From Albula goreensis (Eukaryota; Chordata; Actinopteri; Albuliformes; Albulidae): a stretch of 64,000 nucleotides of DNA. Shown here piece by piece: positions 1 to 11,570 of this stretch (within the stretch, counting starts at the first letter, position 1; the number at the start of each line of letters is the position of its first letter). The translations under genes and the position numbers were made by a program. The stretch is from positions 4,363,141 to 4,427,140 of the forward strand of contig CM040763.1 in the NCBI GenBank assembly GCA_022829145.1, read 5' to 3'. Under the pieces are notes generated by a model, which searched no databases, was not told where the DNA came from, and saw only the letters and a list, made by a program, of their open reading frames with translations.

Positions 1-860
1 TATACTTCATTCTCTTCCCCAACTCGGACATATCGCTGTCTTATACATAACCAAAAAAAATATTTCAGCATAAAGGTGGGGGGGTGGGGCACTGTACCTG
101 AAATTTGAATGACCTAAATATACCCTTTCTTTTCAAGAGCCACATAAATCAAATAGGTACAGTGTATCCCCAGACATTTTCACTCTTTTTTTTTTTCATC
201 CACAAAGGTGATAAATTGATCCCAAAACAGTTAATAAAAATGGCACAGGGCACAGAACACAGATTTACAGTGAGGGAAATGGGATTTATATGGGAGATCT
301 GAAAGGGTACACATTTATTTTTTTATTTACTTAGTTATTTATTTATTTATGCACTTTTTGAAGTGAGTCCATGCCCTATAGTGACTCCATACCCAAGAGG
401 ACTTATCCTTTGATTTACTACAGGTGTAATATTATGGGACAGGTAAAAAATGAGTGAAAACACATTAGACAGAGTGAGGAAATGCCCTCTCTATGAGGAA
501 CCTTTAACAATTATGCTGATGCACAAGACTACATCTGACTCAGGGGTTGAGGGTCAGCACTTTGAACTTAAAGTTATAATAATCACAGTTTTTTTTTTAT
601 GAAGGAATATGTTTTAAGATATTGTTATACAGTCTGTTTACTCATTTGCTCTTGTTGTTTTAACAATTCAAAGCAAACTCTAATCGGATTCATGTCTGCA
701 TTCGTGCACATTCAATGTCAATGGCTTGAGTACCAATGGAAAAAGTCAGTTGCAAATTCAATTAATTTAGATGAAAGGACAGCCGACCTGAAGTGCACAG
801 GTGATGTACAAGATTTGTCTGTAATATAGAATCAATGATATTGTCTTCTGGAGGAGTGAT
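1..860. other. Gene-free AT-rich stretch
   Basis: No exon, RNA gene or transposon is recognisable here. It holds a short G-rich tract at about 75-89 and several T and A runs. The small open frames lack codon-like composition. Confidence 0.6.
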
Positions 861-869
861 TGTGAGAAG

Positions 870-1200
870 GAACGAGTGTCGAGTTTCCTTAGAGCCCTAG
901 GCCAGACGGCCTGCCACCTTAATTTAATTCCTTGGCTGGCGCTTAATGTGTTTTCCCCTCCTCTACCGGCACTGATAGCGGCTCACCGGGCGCGGCGACG
1001 GTGGCATTTGAATGATTAAGATCACGTTGTTGAGTAGATTAGGATAGCCCTCGGGAAACAGGTTAGCGCTGATGGAAGACTCTGCTGATGGAAGATTTGA
1101 TTGAGGAAGGGGATAGCTTGAGCTCCACCAGCTTTTTATCGGACCTTAGCATCCGTCAGTGATCCAGAGCAGGGATGCCCTTGTACTGCTAATTGTTAGC
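870..1200. promoter_or_regulatory. Candidate conserved non-coding enhancer island
   Basis: A high-complexity block with more GC and CpG than its surroundings: CCGG and GCGG words cluster at about 965-1000. It mixes homeodomain-type words, TTAATTTAATT at 919-929 and GAATGATTAAG near 1010. The 11-mer CTGATGGAAGA occurs twice about 18 bp apart at about 1069-1095. No open frame spans the block. The composition is what fish developmental enhancers show, but the call is inference because no alignment is available; it could also be ordinary unique DNA. Confidence 0.35.
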
Positions 1201-1343
1201 ATTTTCTTTCTTTTATTTTTTTGGGTGAGGAAGAATGTGTTTGTGTTGCTTAAATGTCAAGACAAAAGGGATGCAAGCTGTCAGCTGTAAGGCCAGGTGC
1301 TGGAACAGCCTTTCCATGCAATGAAATGAAAAGGCTAGGTGTG

Positions 1344-1364
1344 TTTTTTTTTTTTTTTTTTTTT
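1344..1364. repeat. Poly-T tract
   Basis: An uninterrupted T run of about 21. No retroposon body or target duplication is evident next to it, so it is recorded as a simple repeat only. Confidence 0.9.
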
Positions 1365-2390
1365 ATGGACAGCGTGCTCATACCTAGAGTCCTACTGTAG
1401 ATGGTTTCCACTGTGAACAATGTATTCTTATAGGAATGGTTAAATATGCATATTGCAAAATTGTTTCACATTAATAATTAACCTTCAGAGCTGCATTCAT
1501 ATGACTGAAAGGAATATTTAATGCATGTGTTATAAAAATAGTGTCTGTGATGAAAAATGCAATTAAGTGTGTCTTCCCTGTCATTTCTCTGCCTAATCAA
1601 GGGTAAGGCCTTCAGTCAGATGCATGGAAAAATACTGCATCAAGAATAAAAAAGTCCCAATCGAAAAATGACCTGCGTCGTATATTACCAAACTGGACGC
1701 CAAAAACAATAGCAGTAATTATTATTCGATTGCCGTCTGTAGTTCAATATTGTAATAGATTTAAATTTCTGCTGTTAATGGCATAAGCAGTGCAATATGG
1801 CTGAGTGACCCAGACAGTCTGATCATGTTCTCAAGAGCTCTCATCAAGTTAGCGGTGCTGGGGATTTCCGCACAACAGGGGGGGAAATAAAAATGACTTT
1901 CAGCGTGACAAAGAACGTGGTCACACTTGATTATTCCAGTTCTAATTAACAGTGTGGATACAGTATCCTTGGTGAGACACTGAAGGATGTTCGACATGTC
2001 AGCCTGTTTCTCAGGCTTCCCTCTAATAATGCACACAGTTGACGCTGCGCCAGCTGTTGGGAAGAGACGGGCAAAAGGAACAAATTATGCTGCTGATTTT
2101 AACAGGCTTGTTTTTTAGCAGCATGGAAAAGTACGCCGACAAGCTAGCTTGAGTTTTTGACAGAATGGTGTCAACTAAATATGTGATGTTCAACAGAGAT
2201 GTAGATAGTTAGGATACACTGAACATATTGCACTTGCTGAAGCATACTGCAGCAATGCACCTAATCTAATCTAATTCTATCACTTTTTAATGCATTACAC
2301 AGTAATTTATGGATTGTCTGATAGGTAATCTACCTGACACTAATGAAATATTATTTGGAATAAGGACAGTAAATAGCAATGACAGTAATG
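1365..2390. other. Gene-free stretch
   Basis: Unique AT-rich sequence. A minus-strand open frame of 91 codons (1761-2036) has no recognisable motif and no splice or promoter context, and is judged to be chance. Confidence 0.55.
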
Positions 2391-2394
2391 AGGA

Positions 2395-2426
<32 letters not shown>

Positions 2427-2470
2427 ACACATACACATACACCACCACCACCACCACCACCTCCTCCTCT
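2395..2470. repeat. Compound microsatellite (AC)n-(ACC)n-(CTC)n
   Basis: A CA repeat with a few T interruptions runs into six or seven ACC/CAC triplets and then CTC triplets. It forces a run of His/Thr codons in one frame, which is not a protein signal. Compound arrays of this kind are usually length-polymorphic. Confidence 0.95.
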
Positions 2471-2879
2471 GCCCCACCTATACAGCCATGTTTATTTGGT
2501 GTGCTATATTTGTGCCCTAGTTTTCTTTTATTATGATTGTGTATTTTGAATGTGCACTATTCATACAACCAGTTAAAAATTAAGTAGCAAATTGAAAGCT
2601 CCTCCCTTTAATCTCAATAGTTTTGACGCTTTGAGGTAATGTATTAGTTCTGACAGTTTTTGGGCATCGCAGAAGGCTTCTAAAGTGAATTTTATTTAAG
2701 ATGAGGTGTCCGTGGATTCATCTGTCTCGCTTGTTTTCATAAATGATACACTTGGCTTGCTCTCAAGCTGGGGTCATTATTTGAACCTTCAACGAGGCAA
2801 GAAAGAAGAGAGGAAATGTTTTCCAGCTTTAAGTGCTACATTTTTAACAGTCGTTATCACTCTACACTGTACAATTCTA

Positions 2880-3260
2880 CATCAGGATGAACTAAACCCA
2901 GATTCCATTTCATGCTCGGCAGCTACACGGTTTGTACGCCGCGCCGAGTCACAAGGAGTCACAGATGCCATCTCTCCTCGGTAAAGTCCATAAATTTATG
3001 ACAGGAAATCCTCTTATTTTCCAGTGAGACCAGAGCGAGTTAGACAGAGCTTTGACCCCAGTTCTAGATGAACTCAGTGGAGCAGAACCAGCTGCGGGCC
3101 CAGAGGACATGAGACCCAGCCAGACCCACTATTACAGCACCCACAGGGCCTCTGTTCAGAGCCTACATTGCTGATTTATATTTAGTGAGTGATTCATCTA
3201 GCTGCATAATAACTTCCACTTCCACGGACCTCCAGGTGATTTCAGGCACAATCTGTCTTA
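2880..3260. promoter_or_regulatory. Candidate conserved non-coding island
   Basis: GC-richer, repeat-free sequence with CpG at about 2938-2946 (the GCCGCGCCGAG area) and no stop-free exon bounded by splice sites. It contains a TAAATTTATGAC word and scattered ATTA-type motifs. This is a compositional inference only. Confidence 0.3.
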
Positions 3261-3399
3261 CATTTGTTTATATTTTGACTTTATTTTTACATTAGTGTTA
3301 AAAAAAAATGAATGTGCCCGATAAAACCAAGAATATCAATCTAATTTAGCATTAATGTATTGGAAGTAAGAGCAAATCAGGGCCATTATTTCTAAAGCA

Positions 3400-3500
3400 C
3401 TGTAGAGAGCTGATCTAGGGTCAGTTTTGCCTTTGGAACTATGATGGATAAGGTTATTATATGAACTGGGGAAAACTGATCCTAGGTCAGCTCTCCTTCT
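3400..3500. mobile_element. Short inverted-repeat element, copy 1
   Basis: Two arms of about 27 bp face each other: GAGAGCTGATCTAGGGTCAG at about 3405-3424 and, on the opposite strand, the near-identical GAGAGCTGACCTAGGATCAG read from about 3495 back to 3476. They are separated by about 50 bp. A related pair of arms occurs at 51938-52030, which shows this is a dispersed family. It is best read as a miniature non-autonomous DNA element or a fragment of one. No target duplication could be assigned. The core word is typical of a repeat I know from fish genomes, but I do not assign a family name. Confidence 0.6.
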
Positions 3501-3504
3501 CTCT

Positions 3505-5330
3505 GATGCTCTATGATGATGGACCTAAGTGTTAAAGAGCCTTTGAGCGGGTTACAGGGCTGCCTATAACTTCTCGATTTTAACAGCACAACTTCCCCCA
3601 TGTCATCATGTGACTAGAAGGAGTCACATGATCACAGCCTCCTCCAGAGTCAGAGGGAGAGGCTAACACATTCAGCTCAGTTTGGAGTGGAAACTGGGGA
3701 AAAATAACAAAAAAAGTGAGGTCGTTCGCCCCCTAAATCTTCCCAGTCTTCTATACTCCTGTGTAGTCAGCAACACTATATCGAGGTGTTTAAATCATGA
3801 ATGCACATCGATCGAGCATGTCTGATTTAGGCATATGTGCAAAACCGTTCATTGCTCATCCTGGTAGACAATCGTGCAGCTTCACTTCAGCCCACATCAT
3901 GTAGGAATGTAGCATATTTAGTGAGATAAAAATGGCATTTTCTTTATCAATGGAAGTTACAGGCTGTGCCTACAACATGACCTACTCTGCGCAGCCTACT
4001 ACGTGGTGTTATGTTGGCTATGAGAGCTAAATTATGTACACAGTAATTACTATAGACAGGAGTCCATTAGCATTGCTTCTTGGGTGGCTGGAGCCGTGTT
4101 TCTCTAAGTCATTAAACTAATTATACAAGCTAATTAATCAGTATGCTTTGAGCGTGTTGTAGGCCAACATTCACTCTTTGTTGGCCTGCATAATAAAATG
4201 TCATTTTTAGATCTAAAAAAAAAAAACCTTTGATCTTCTGAGTAAACAGCTAATTTGCATATTGAGAAGTAAGGAAAAGATGTATGAAGCTGTGTTTTAT
4301 AATTGAAGAGGGGTTTTTAAAAGATCACTTAAGAAGTTTGGAAACAATATTCTGCCACATGGAGTAGTGGCACTGTAATGATGACTGAAAACCTGGGTCA
4401 AGGACAAAAACCAATGATCCATTGATTGGCATACAGCAGGGCCTGCCCCTGGCCACACCTCAGGCCTCCCCTCAAACACCCTCTTGGAGTTTTAAACATG
4501 TATCTACGTACTTTTCTTGCCAACTTTCTTAAAACGTATTTTCCGCTAATAAAAGAAAACAGCTGAAGGTGAAGGGTGGTGATGTTAACTTGAACTTCAG
4601 AGAAACATGTTTTTCAAATGTACATTTCAGAAGGGGAGCTGCATATATAGTTAACTATAACATATTTGGTTTGACATATTAAGTCCTTTCCAGTTGTTCC
4701 ATAATGAATGCAATTTTGTGATGCCTGGCAAATTGATGTGTATCCTAAATGTAACATCAGGGTGTTTAAACATTCTCTTTTGGGCACAATGGGAAAGAAC
4801 TCACACGAAGAAGGAAAGGGATGGTTCTCTAATGCTTCTCCTCAGTTGCAGGAGAGCTGACAGAAAAAGCTGAAGAATGAATCACACTGAATTCCTCTGC
4901 ATTTCAGTTATGCTGTGTTTCATCCCTGTTATTTTAGGGGAGTAATTTCAGCAAACCATACAACACATCCAATTATGGCCTCCCAGTGACTCAAAAGAGA
5001 GTGGCGAAACAAATTACTTTGAAGCATTGAAATATTGACAAGAAGACCAGTATATCAACCAGAAAATAAGCTGAAAATTTACAAAATCACAACAATATGT
5101 GTTTATCTAATCTGTCAATCATTCTGTGCCAGTGTGTTTACTGTTATCTATTTTATTGTCCCCTGGAACCAGTATTTACTTCATCATATTTGTGTGTGGA
5201 TTTCTGTGTATTACACTAAGAAACTGAATACAGTCATGGTCTTCACTGTAAACCAGAACTGATAAAGTCTTTTGTTGACATCAGAGACTGAGATGATGCA
5301 CCTCTAAGGCTTTTCTTCTGTTGTTTGTAT
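3505..5330. other. Gene-free stretch
   Basis: Unique AT-rich DNA with no recognisable gene or transposon. The 60-75 codon frames here (4297-4479 minus, 5035-5262 plus) have no domain-like pattern. Confidence 0.55.
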
Positions 5331-5335
5331 TTCAG

Positions 5336-5406
5336 GAATCTTGAGGAGTTTTACTGTTTCTTTCCTTCAGTCTGAGCCAGCCCAGCTGTCAGCTTTCGTT
5401 ACACTG
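5336..5406 (+). other. Candidate exon (tentative)
   Basis: A TTTCAG acceptor preceded by a T-rich tract ends at 5335, and a GTAAGA donor begins at 5407. A second acceptor, TTTCTTTCCTTCAG, ends at 5370 and would give a 36-nt exon. Of the three frames, only the one starting at 5338 is open: ILRSFTVSFLQ, then SEPAQLSAFVTL. I recognise no protein family. It may be a spurious pairing of common splice words, or an exon of a non-coding RNA. The donor runs directly into the GAT microsatellite. Confidence 0.2.
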
Positions 5407-5411
5407 GTAAG

Positions 5412-5477
<66 letters not shown>

Positions 5478-5535
5478 GTGATGGTTGATGATGGTGATGA
5501 TGGTGGTGGTGATGGTGAGGATGATGATTATCATA
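5407..5535. repeat. Imperfect (GAT)n trinucleotide array
   Basis: About 40 GAT/GGT-type triplets with G interruptions. On the minus strand this reads as a run of His codons and creates an artificial 106-codon frame. It is a microsatellite, not a histidine-rich protein. Confidence 0.95.
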
Positions 5536-5539
5536 CATT

Positions 5540-6480
5540 TAAAAACTATTAGTTTTTCATATCTTGTGAGTATGGATGCCTTGAATGCCAAACCTCGATG
5601 TAATTTTGTCAATACATCCTTTTTCAAAATATTCTTTCTTTTTTGACTGAGAATGTTTGGCATGTACAGTGTTATTTGACTATGCATCTGCTAAAAGACA
5701 TCAGTGCTATTTGCCTTTTTTTAAAAAAATGTTCCTTCATGATATTCAGTTCATTTCTGTTTGTGTAAACAAGTCAAACAGACATATTGACAGGTTTTGT
5801 TTTCTCTTCACATTGTTTTCTGTGACCATCATTTTTCATCGAGTGCTGGAGACATGTGAGAGAAATATTGCAGTTGCACAAAGCAAATTGGATTCACTTT
5901 CCACCAAGTCAATACAGTGGCTATTAACTAATGTCATTTTCAGATAAAAAAGGAAAATGTTAAACAAAATCAATATGTCAGCTCACAGAGGCTTCTGTTG
6001 TCCATGACCATTTCACAGGTGATCAAACATTTCAGATTTTATTGAAAGCAGATCTCGTAAGGTACGGAGGGCACGGATTCCTGCTACAGAGGCTGCTTCA
6101 TACGTTTGAAGATGAATGACTTGTGTTTTAATTGACATTCAATAGTATATTTCAATATCACGCAGGACAAATAACTTTAAAAAGTATATATCATATTTTG
6201 CACCACGTGTCTTGTCTGTAGTTTATGTAGTGCATGTTAAAAAAGATGAGTATCAATAGAGAGTGAGAGAGAGAATAAGAAGAACATAAGACTGTAAGAA
6301 AGAGTAGAAAAAAAGTAGAAAAAAATCTGATATTTTTTTTTTCTAGAACATCAGTATCTGTGCAGCTACAGTTTAATCTGCTGTACTGTCAAAATGCAGT
6401 GCTGCTTTTAAGGAAAGTGGAGAGGAGAGGAGAGACGAGAGCACACTCCTCCTTCACCAAGCTCTGCATGTCAATGTTTT
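5540..6480. other. Gene-free stretch
   Basis: AT-rich unique DNA. A GA-rich segment at about 6255-6310 contains AGAACATAAG, which also occurs at 47005-47020. Nothing else is recognisable. Confidence 0.5.
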
Positions 6481-6611
6481 ATTTATCCTGGCCCTGCCTC
6501 TGCCCTGGTACCTGTGGCAGGCCCGGATGCCTTTCCACACTGTGTGCCCCTGGGGCCCGGGGCCCTGTGGTCCCACAGCAGGGAGGCGCGGCTGTTTGGA
6601 GAGAGAGAGCT

Positions 6612-6615
<4 letters not shown>

Positions 6616-6652
<37 letters not shown>
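6616..6652. repeat. (AC)n microsatellite
   Basis: A pure CA run of about 18 units, inside a GC-rich segment that also holds the self-complementary stretch GGGGCCCGGGGCCC at about 6555-6568. The long frames reading through it on both strands are repeat artefacts. Confidence 0.95.
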
Positions 6653-6746
6653 CCTAGCCAGGCAGCTGGCACTCTGTGAGCCAAACCCCCAAAAAGCACT
6701 GCTGGAGCTCAGTCAACTGAACCCACCCTCCCTTCTGTGAGCAGGG

Positions 6747-6877
6747 CTGGCACAGCTTATCCTCACGTCTCTGCTGTTCCTGTAACTTTAAGAGAACAGA
6801 TCAGCACAGCTTATCCTCACTTCCTCTGTTCTGTGCTGTTCCTGTAACTGTAAGAGTCCAGACTGGCACAGTTCATA
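6747..6877. repeat. Tandem duplication, 54-62 bp unit, about 2.2 copies
   Basis: The words CACAGCTTATCCTCAC and GCTGTTCCTGTAACT, then AAGAG, recur in the same order starting at 6751 and 6805. A partial third copy (GGCACAGTTCAT) starts near 6865. The second unit carries a small insertion. It is a local duplication with no coding sense. Confidence 0.8.
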
Positions 6878-7046
6878 CTTTATTTATTAATTCATTCATT
6901 CCTTCATTCATTTATTTACATGCAAGTCTACTATTGTCCCATGCAATCACATGTAGTACTCAAAGGTCAGGAAAATAGCACTGATTTTTCTGTTTCCACA
7001 CAATGCAAAAATGGATTTCAGAAAGTGTGTGCGCGCAGGGGCACGC

Positions 7047-7074
7047 ATGTGTGTGTGTGTGTGTGTGTGTGTGT
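7047..7074. repeat. (TG)n microsatellite
   Basis: About 14 TG units, preceded by a GTGTGCGCGC segment. It is alternating purine-pyrimidine sequence. Confidence 0.9.
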
Positions 7075-7079
7075 CCATG

Positions 7080-7905
7080 TGTGGTAAAGATTATTTATAG
7101 TTGAATAATTGTGTAAAATTTACATTTAAATCGAGAATGGAATGCAAATGAGGGTCTTAAATGCATAGCAAAACAAACAAACAAAAAATAAGCCCTATAC
7201 TGATGAAAGGAATCAGTAGGCTATTTATGTAAATATATGTACGAGGATCTTTATAGAAGGGGACGAAAGAACACAAAAACAAACACTTAAAATAACACCA
7301 GTACATTATTTCTGAAAATACATACATGTTGTTTGATGCAGGGAAACTTTTGCACTTTTAGTTTCAGAATATCATTCAACATTATTTGTAAAATGTAGCA
7401 GGGGACAGGAATGATCTCTCATCATGGCAGGTATAATCTGATTATAAGTGTGGAGCGTAATTACAGCCATTATATGTTGAGAATGTAAATTGGGAAACCT
7501 TAGACACCTCTAATGCTGTTTTTAAATGCATGACTTGTAATGTGTATTGCAATTAGCACCCTACAGTAGATTCATGATACAGAATGTATCTGTTTAACCT
7601 TTATGAATCCATAATCCAGGTCCAATTTTAAGTAGGCTCATTAATATGTATTTACAACAATATAAATGTATAGCCTTGTTATAATGCTTATAACACTTCC
7701 CACCTAATAAAAAACATTCCAAACTATTTTTTTCGTCAGGAGAACCCATAATTTCTTGATGCATTTGAAATGTCAATGTGTTGTTATTGTATGATATGAT
7801 GCTTTAAGACTTGTGAAGTTTTAGTATAGATTCCAGTTAGCAAAATCATTATCTTAGTATAATATTTTCTGCCATTTTAACACATATACCAAATATCAGT
7901 GGAGA
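7080..7905. other. Gene-free stretch
   Basis: AT-rich unique DNA without recognisable exons or repeats beyond short A runs. Confidence 0.55.
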
Positions 7906-7909
7906 GGAA

Positions 7910-8180
7910 AAATATTGGACAGCAGAAGACCACCGCAGAGCCTCTGGAGGACAAAAGTAATGGCTGTACTGTGTGCCTGTTTACCGCCCACCTGCGCCTT
8001 ATTTCCTAACAGAGCAAACGCTATCGGGTGCAAAGGCTCCTCAGTGTCTATTTGATTTCCAGTGAACTCATCAAGTGCGTGCTGGCTGTTTGAAGCACAC
8101 TGTTTCCACTCTCCAGCGCGGCAGACTCTGCTAACACCTGTGCTCTTTAAGCCACGGTTCAGTCAGCAGCACCTTCCCCA
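7910..8180. promoter_or_regulatory. Candidate conserved non-coding island
   Basis: GC-richer, low-repeat block with CpG-containing words (ACCGCCC, CTATCGGG, AGCGCGGC). No exon structure is evident. The call rests on contrast with the AT-rich flanks only. Confidence 0.25.
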
Positions 8181-8477
8181 TGAGAAGAGGGTACAGGGCA
8201 CTTATATTTTTGTAATTCTGCTGTCAGGGATACAGTCCAGCCTGTTACATGTGCAGTGAATAAAGAGCATTGCACACCAGTCTTACTCCATACAAACTCT
8301 AAAAGGCCCAGGTAACTCATCCATATGTGTTTCAGCTGTACATCACATCCCATAATTTGAACATGGTGTTGCACAATGACACAAGTCTTAAAATTGATGC
8401 GTCAGTGAAAGTTTTTCATACGTTTAGAGTATTTTGGCTGTAAAAGTCCACTTTCTGACTTCCTCGCAAAGTAAGTT

Positions 8478-8725
8478 GGTAACACTTCATTTTAAATGTC
8501 TGCTCATGAGCTAAATAAATCATTATTTTCTTGTTAACCATTATTACACTGCTTGTAAGTCAGTAACTAGAATGCACATGAGTAAACCCATATGGAAAGG
8601 TTGTTGTTCTTGATTTTTATAAGTAATTCCAATTCCTTAATAAACCATTTATAAGTGTATGCATGGTTAAAACAGTTTTGCATAATGATTTATTAATAGT
8701 TTATAAGCAGACATTAAGTGTGACC
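8478..8725. mobile_element. Probable non-autonomous DNA transposon with inverted termini
   Basis: The left end GGTAACACTTCATTTTAAATGTCTGC faces an inverted counterpart at the right: read from 8725 backward it gives GGTCACACTTAATGTCTGC. The matching ends extend inward, both carrying AATAAATCATTA-type words (8513-8525, and 8680-8693 on the opposite strand). The total is about 248 bp with no open frame, so it would depend on a transposase in trans. An 8-bp target duplication is not clean. The GGTAACACTT terminus is common among fish and tetrapod DNA-element remnants; the superfamily is left open. Confidence 0.5.
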
Positions 8726-8729
8726 TGTA

Positions 8730-10425
8730 CCTTTGGCTGGGGTGGGTTTTTCAAAAGCTATTTGATTTGGAGAGAATGATTATAATGACTGAACAAATTT
8801 ACGTGTGCTTGCAGTTTATCCCAAACATTTTATTCATTATAATGACTACACCTTAAACCATGATTTGAATTTCTGGTGTAAAACCTGTTGAATTATGATT
8901 TATAATTTTAATGGAAGGTTGTTCTCCCTAACATTTTGAGCTACTATTTACCATTATGTACATACTTACATAAGAAAGATGGGCTAGGCATGTTTATATA
9001 ATGGCACAATGCATTTCCATTTTATTGTCATTGATTGCTGCTTTCCACAATCCGGAGCTCAGAGTCCTTGAATTCAAATGAACAAGCTCTTGATGAAGGT
9101 TTGAACAAAACAGAGGTCCATTGGGAAAAAAACGGCAGTCATAAACTCTTTCCAATGGAACACATATCACTGTAATCATCCTCCAGACCAAATGAATGAA
9201 GCCAAAGAACATGTTTCTCTTTGACTAAGGTCAGTGAAATTCAATACAATTATGTAAGCATAATTTTGCCAAGGTCTATAGGAAACATGGGTTTTGCTCC
9301 TGAATAAGTTCTGCCCGTTTGTTTGTTAGTCCACTTCAACCACAGCATGAGACTGCAAGCACCCTTCTCTGCCAGACGAGGTATGAATGTGCTGTGATGT
9401 AAGGAAAACCCTCCGACTGAATCCCTACCTCCCTGAATGCTGATCCAAATATATAATGCAGGAGCCTCGGGGGAGTTTTATTTTTTCCTCACTGGCTTAG
9501 AGACCACTGAATAATGAATATTGCCGAAGATTGGATGACACCAACGAGACAGCATCAAAACCCAATATAGACATCAGTGTAATATGATGTAAAGCTGGCT
9601 AACTAAGCAGCATTACAAAGGCAAAGCACACATTTTTCAGACATTATGTTGACAAAATAAGCCTTTAATCAATACATGGCAATCTTCACTTTTGTGGTTG
9701 CATTTCCTGGAAGGCATTAGTGAAGTGTTTGTATCGGGTTTTGTTTCTGTCCTTTGTGCCATCCAGACTCAGCCTGTATTCACTCATTGTTTTGTGGACT
9801 GGTAAGAAAACCCCAACCACGTCTGTCACCTCACTGTCCCAACTTGCTTTTATGTGACCCGGTCTGGGTGGAATTAGGACCAATTATGTTGCCCCTTGTA
9901 GCACTGCCGGGTACAGATGGCAGCAAACTTTGCATGATGCGATAGCAGACCGCTGGGCACAGCCTTCACTTGTTTCAGAGTTTCAAGCCACCGACACCAC
10001 CCCTATTGTATGTTTACATGAAAAATATTCCCAGGCATAAAGTTAGTCGCACTGGTAGCTATTCCTAATCAGTGAGATGAAGATCGGCTTGTCCAGCTCT
10101 AATGCAGTTTTGTGGTTTAAACCTGGTGTTGAAATTCTTGCTTTGTACATTTCAATTCGCTAATCAATTCATGGTCCTCTCAATTATGGAAAAAAAAAAG
10201 GGTGTTAACTTATACTGACATATGTTCAAATAAGGAGTTCTGATGCTGTCAATAAGCATGAATCTACACAGCGTTTTGTGCAGCATGCGAAACAGTATTC
10301 AGGGTGCAACCGATCCATCCTATTCTAATTCATTTCACTTTAAACATTTCTGAATATCAGTCTGGTTGTTGATGTCTCATGACAACCTGGAAGGCATGGG
10401 TTTCAGCCTCATTCCAGCCTTAAAA
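8730..10425. other. Gene-free stretch
   Basis: Mostly AT-rich unique DNA. Two overlapping opposite-strand frames at 9686-9945 have no family-like features. Confidence 0.5.
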
Positions 10426-10429
10426 ATCT

Positions 10430-10740
10430 TTAAAAATACTTTTAATAGGCGGTGCCATGGAGGGGAAGTGTCTCGTCTGGCTCTTTGAATAAACACCGTG
10501 CCAAGCTAATTAAGATTCGAGTCATCTCTGAGGGCCGCGCCAGAACCAGCTGACTCTAATGATTTATTACACAGCTTGAAGGGAATCTTGGAGGAAGTAC
10601 ATATGACACCCGGTTAGGACAGGTCTGCAGGCCCGCTTTCTGTCCTGCTGTTGAATGGATCACAGCCGTAAATTGTGTTTGCCGTGCATAATTAACCCTG
10701 TGCCAGGGGGTGATTAATCTAATATGGTAATGAGGGACTT
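10430..10740. promoter_or_regulatory. Candidate homeodomain-rich enhancer island
   Basis: A dense set of developmental-type motifs sits in mixed-GC sequence: CTAATTAAGATT at 10506-10517, CAGCTGAC near 10547, CATAATTAACC at about 10687 and TGATTAATCTAAT at about 10711. CpG is retained (GGGCCGCGCC at about 10532-10541). There are no repeats, and no exon is bounded by splice sites. Vertebrate non-coding enhancers commonly have this make-up; conservation itself is untested. Confidence 0.4.
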
Positions 10741-11214
10741 GCCTGTACTTGCATTTTGCTTTGTTTGTGAATCATCTTTTCCCTCTTGTGTGTTTTAGGT
10801 TAGTTATGGAAGAGTGAGGTTTTATGAAACTCAAAACGGGCAGAGCTACCGTATGCCATCAGAAGGTTCCCTATCTGGCCTAATAAAAATGTTTTTTATG
10901 TCCACAGCAAAGCTGAAAGACTCAGATCAGTAAGCTAATGATGTCATATGTCAAACCCATTTTCAGTTTCACAAACCCTGACTCTCACATAGGTACATGG
11001 AAAAAACATTGCAAACAACGCAAGTGCCAAACAAGTCCCCTTTCCCACCAGGCTAAGAACAGGTTTACATCATTCCCACGAATTGAATTTACCAGTTTAC
11101 AAATTCCAAGAAAATCCCATTAATACAGAACCTGTGAATTTGCTTAGATAACATGTTTACTTGAAGGAAAGAGTGACAAGAAAGCCTTAACTTCTGCTCG
11201 AATCCCTTGGAAAA

Positions 11215-11570
11215 GCAAAAGCTTAACAGACTTTAGCGAGTGTGCTTAGACCAGCACTGAAGCATGAAGGGAGAAATATTAACACTCTGTATGGCCAGGG
11301 CTGCGGCGAGGCTATCTGGGTGATTGTCATCTTTGCTTGGGGACAGGAATGGAGGCTTTCTCATCTGTGAGCGGTTCTGCTTGCCACACGGCGGACCGTC
11401 ACCCCGGTCTCCACAGGAGATTGGAGGATGCAGTCCACTTTTGGCCAAGTCTCTGATAAGATCCAATTATAGCATCAAAAGCATATTCCACTCAGCCCTG
11501 GGAGCTTGACGCTCCAGCTGAACTCGAGGTGTTCCTGTATCTGCCACAAGATAGAGATAGACCAGCAGTG
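11215..11570. promoter_or_regulatory. Candidate conserved non-coding island
   Basis: GC-richer block between AT-rich flanks, with CpG in CTGCGGCGAGG (about 11301-11311) and CACGGCGGACCGTCACCCCGG. Opposite-strand open frames of 77 and 61 codons overlap here because the sequence has few stops, not because either looks coding. Confidence 0.3.

Noticed and set aside
5367..5687. 106-codon minus-strand frame with a long poly-His run
   Set aside because: The His run is the complement of the GAT microsatellite; nothing else in it looks like a protein.
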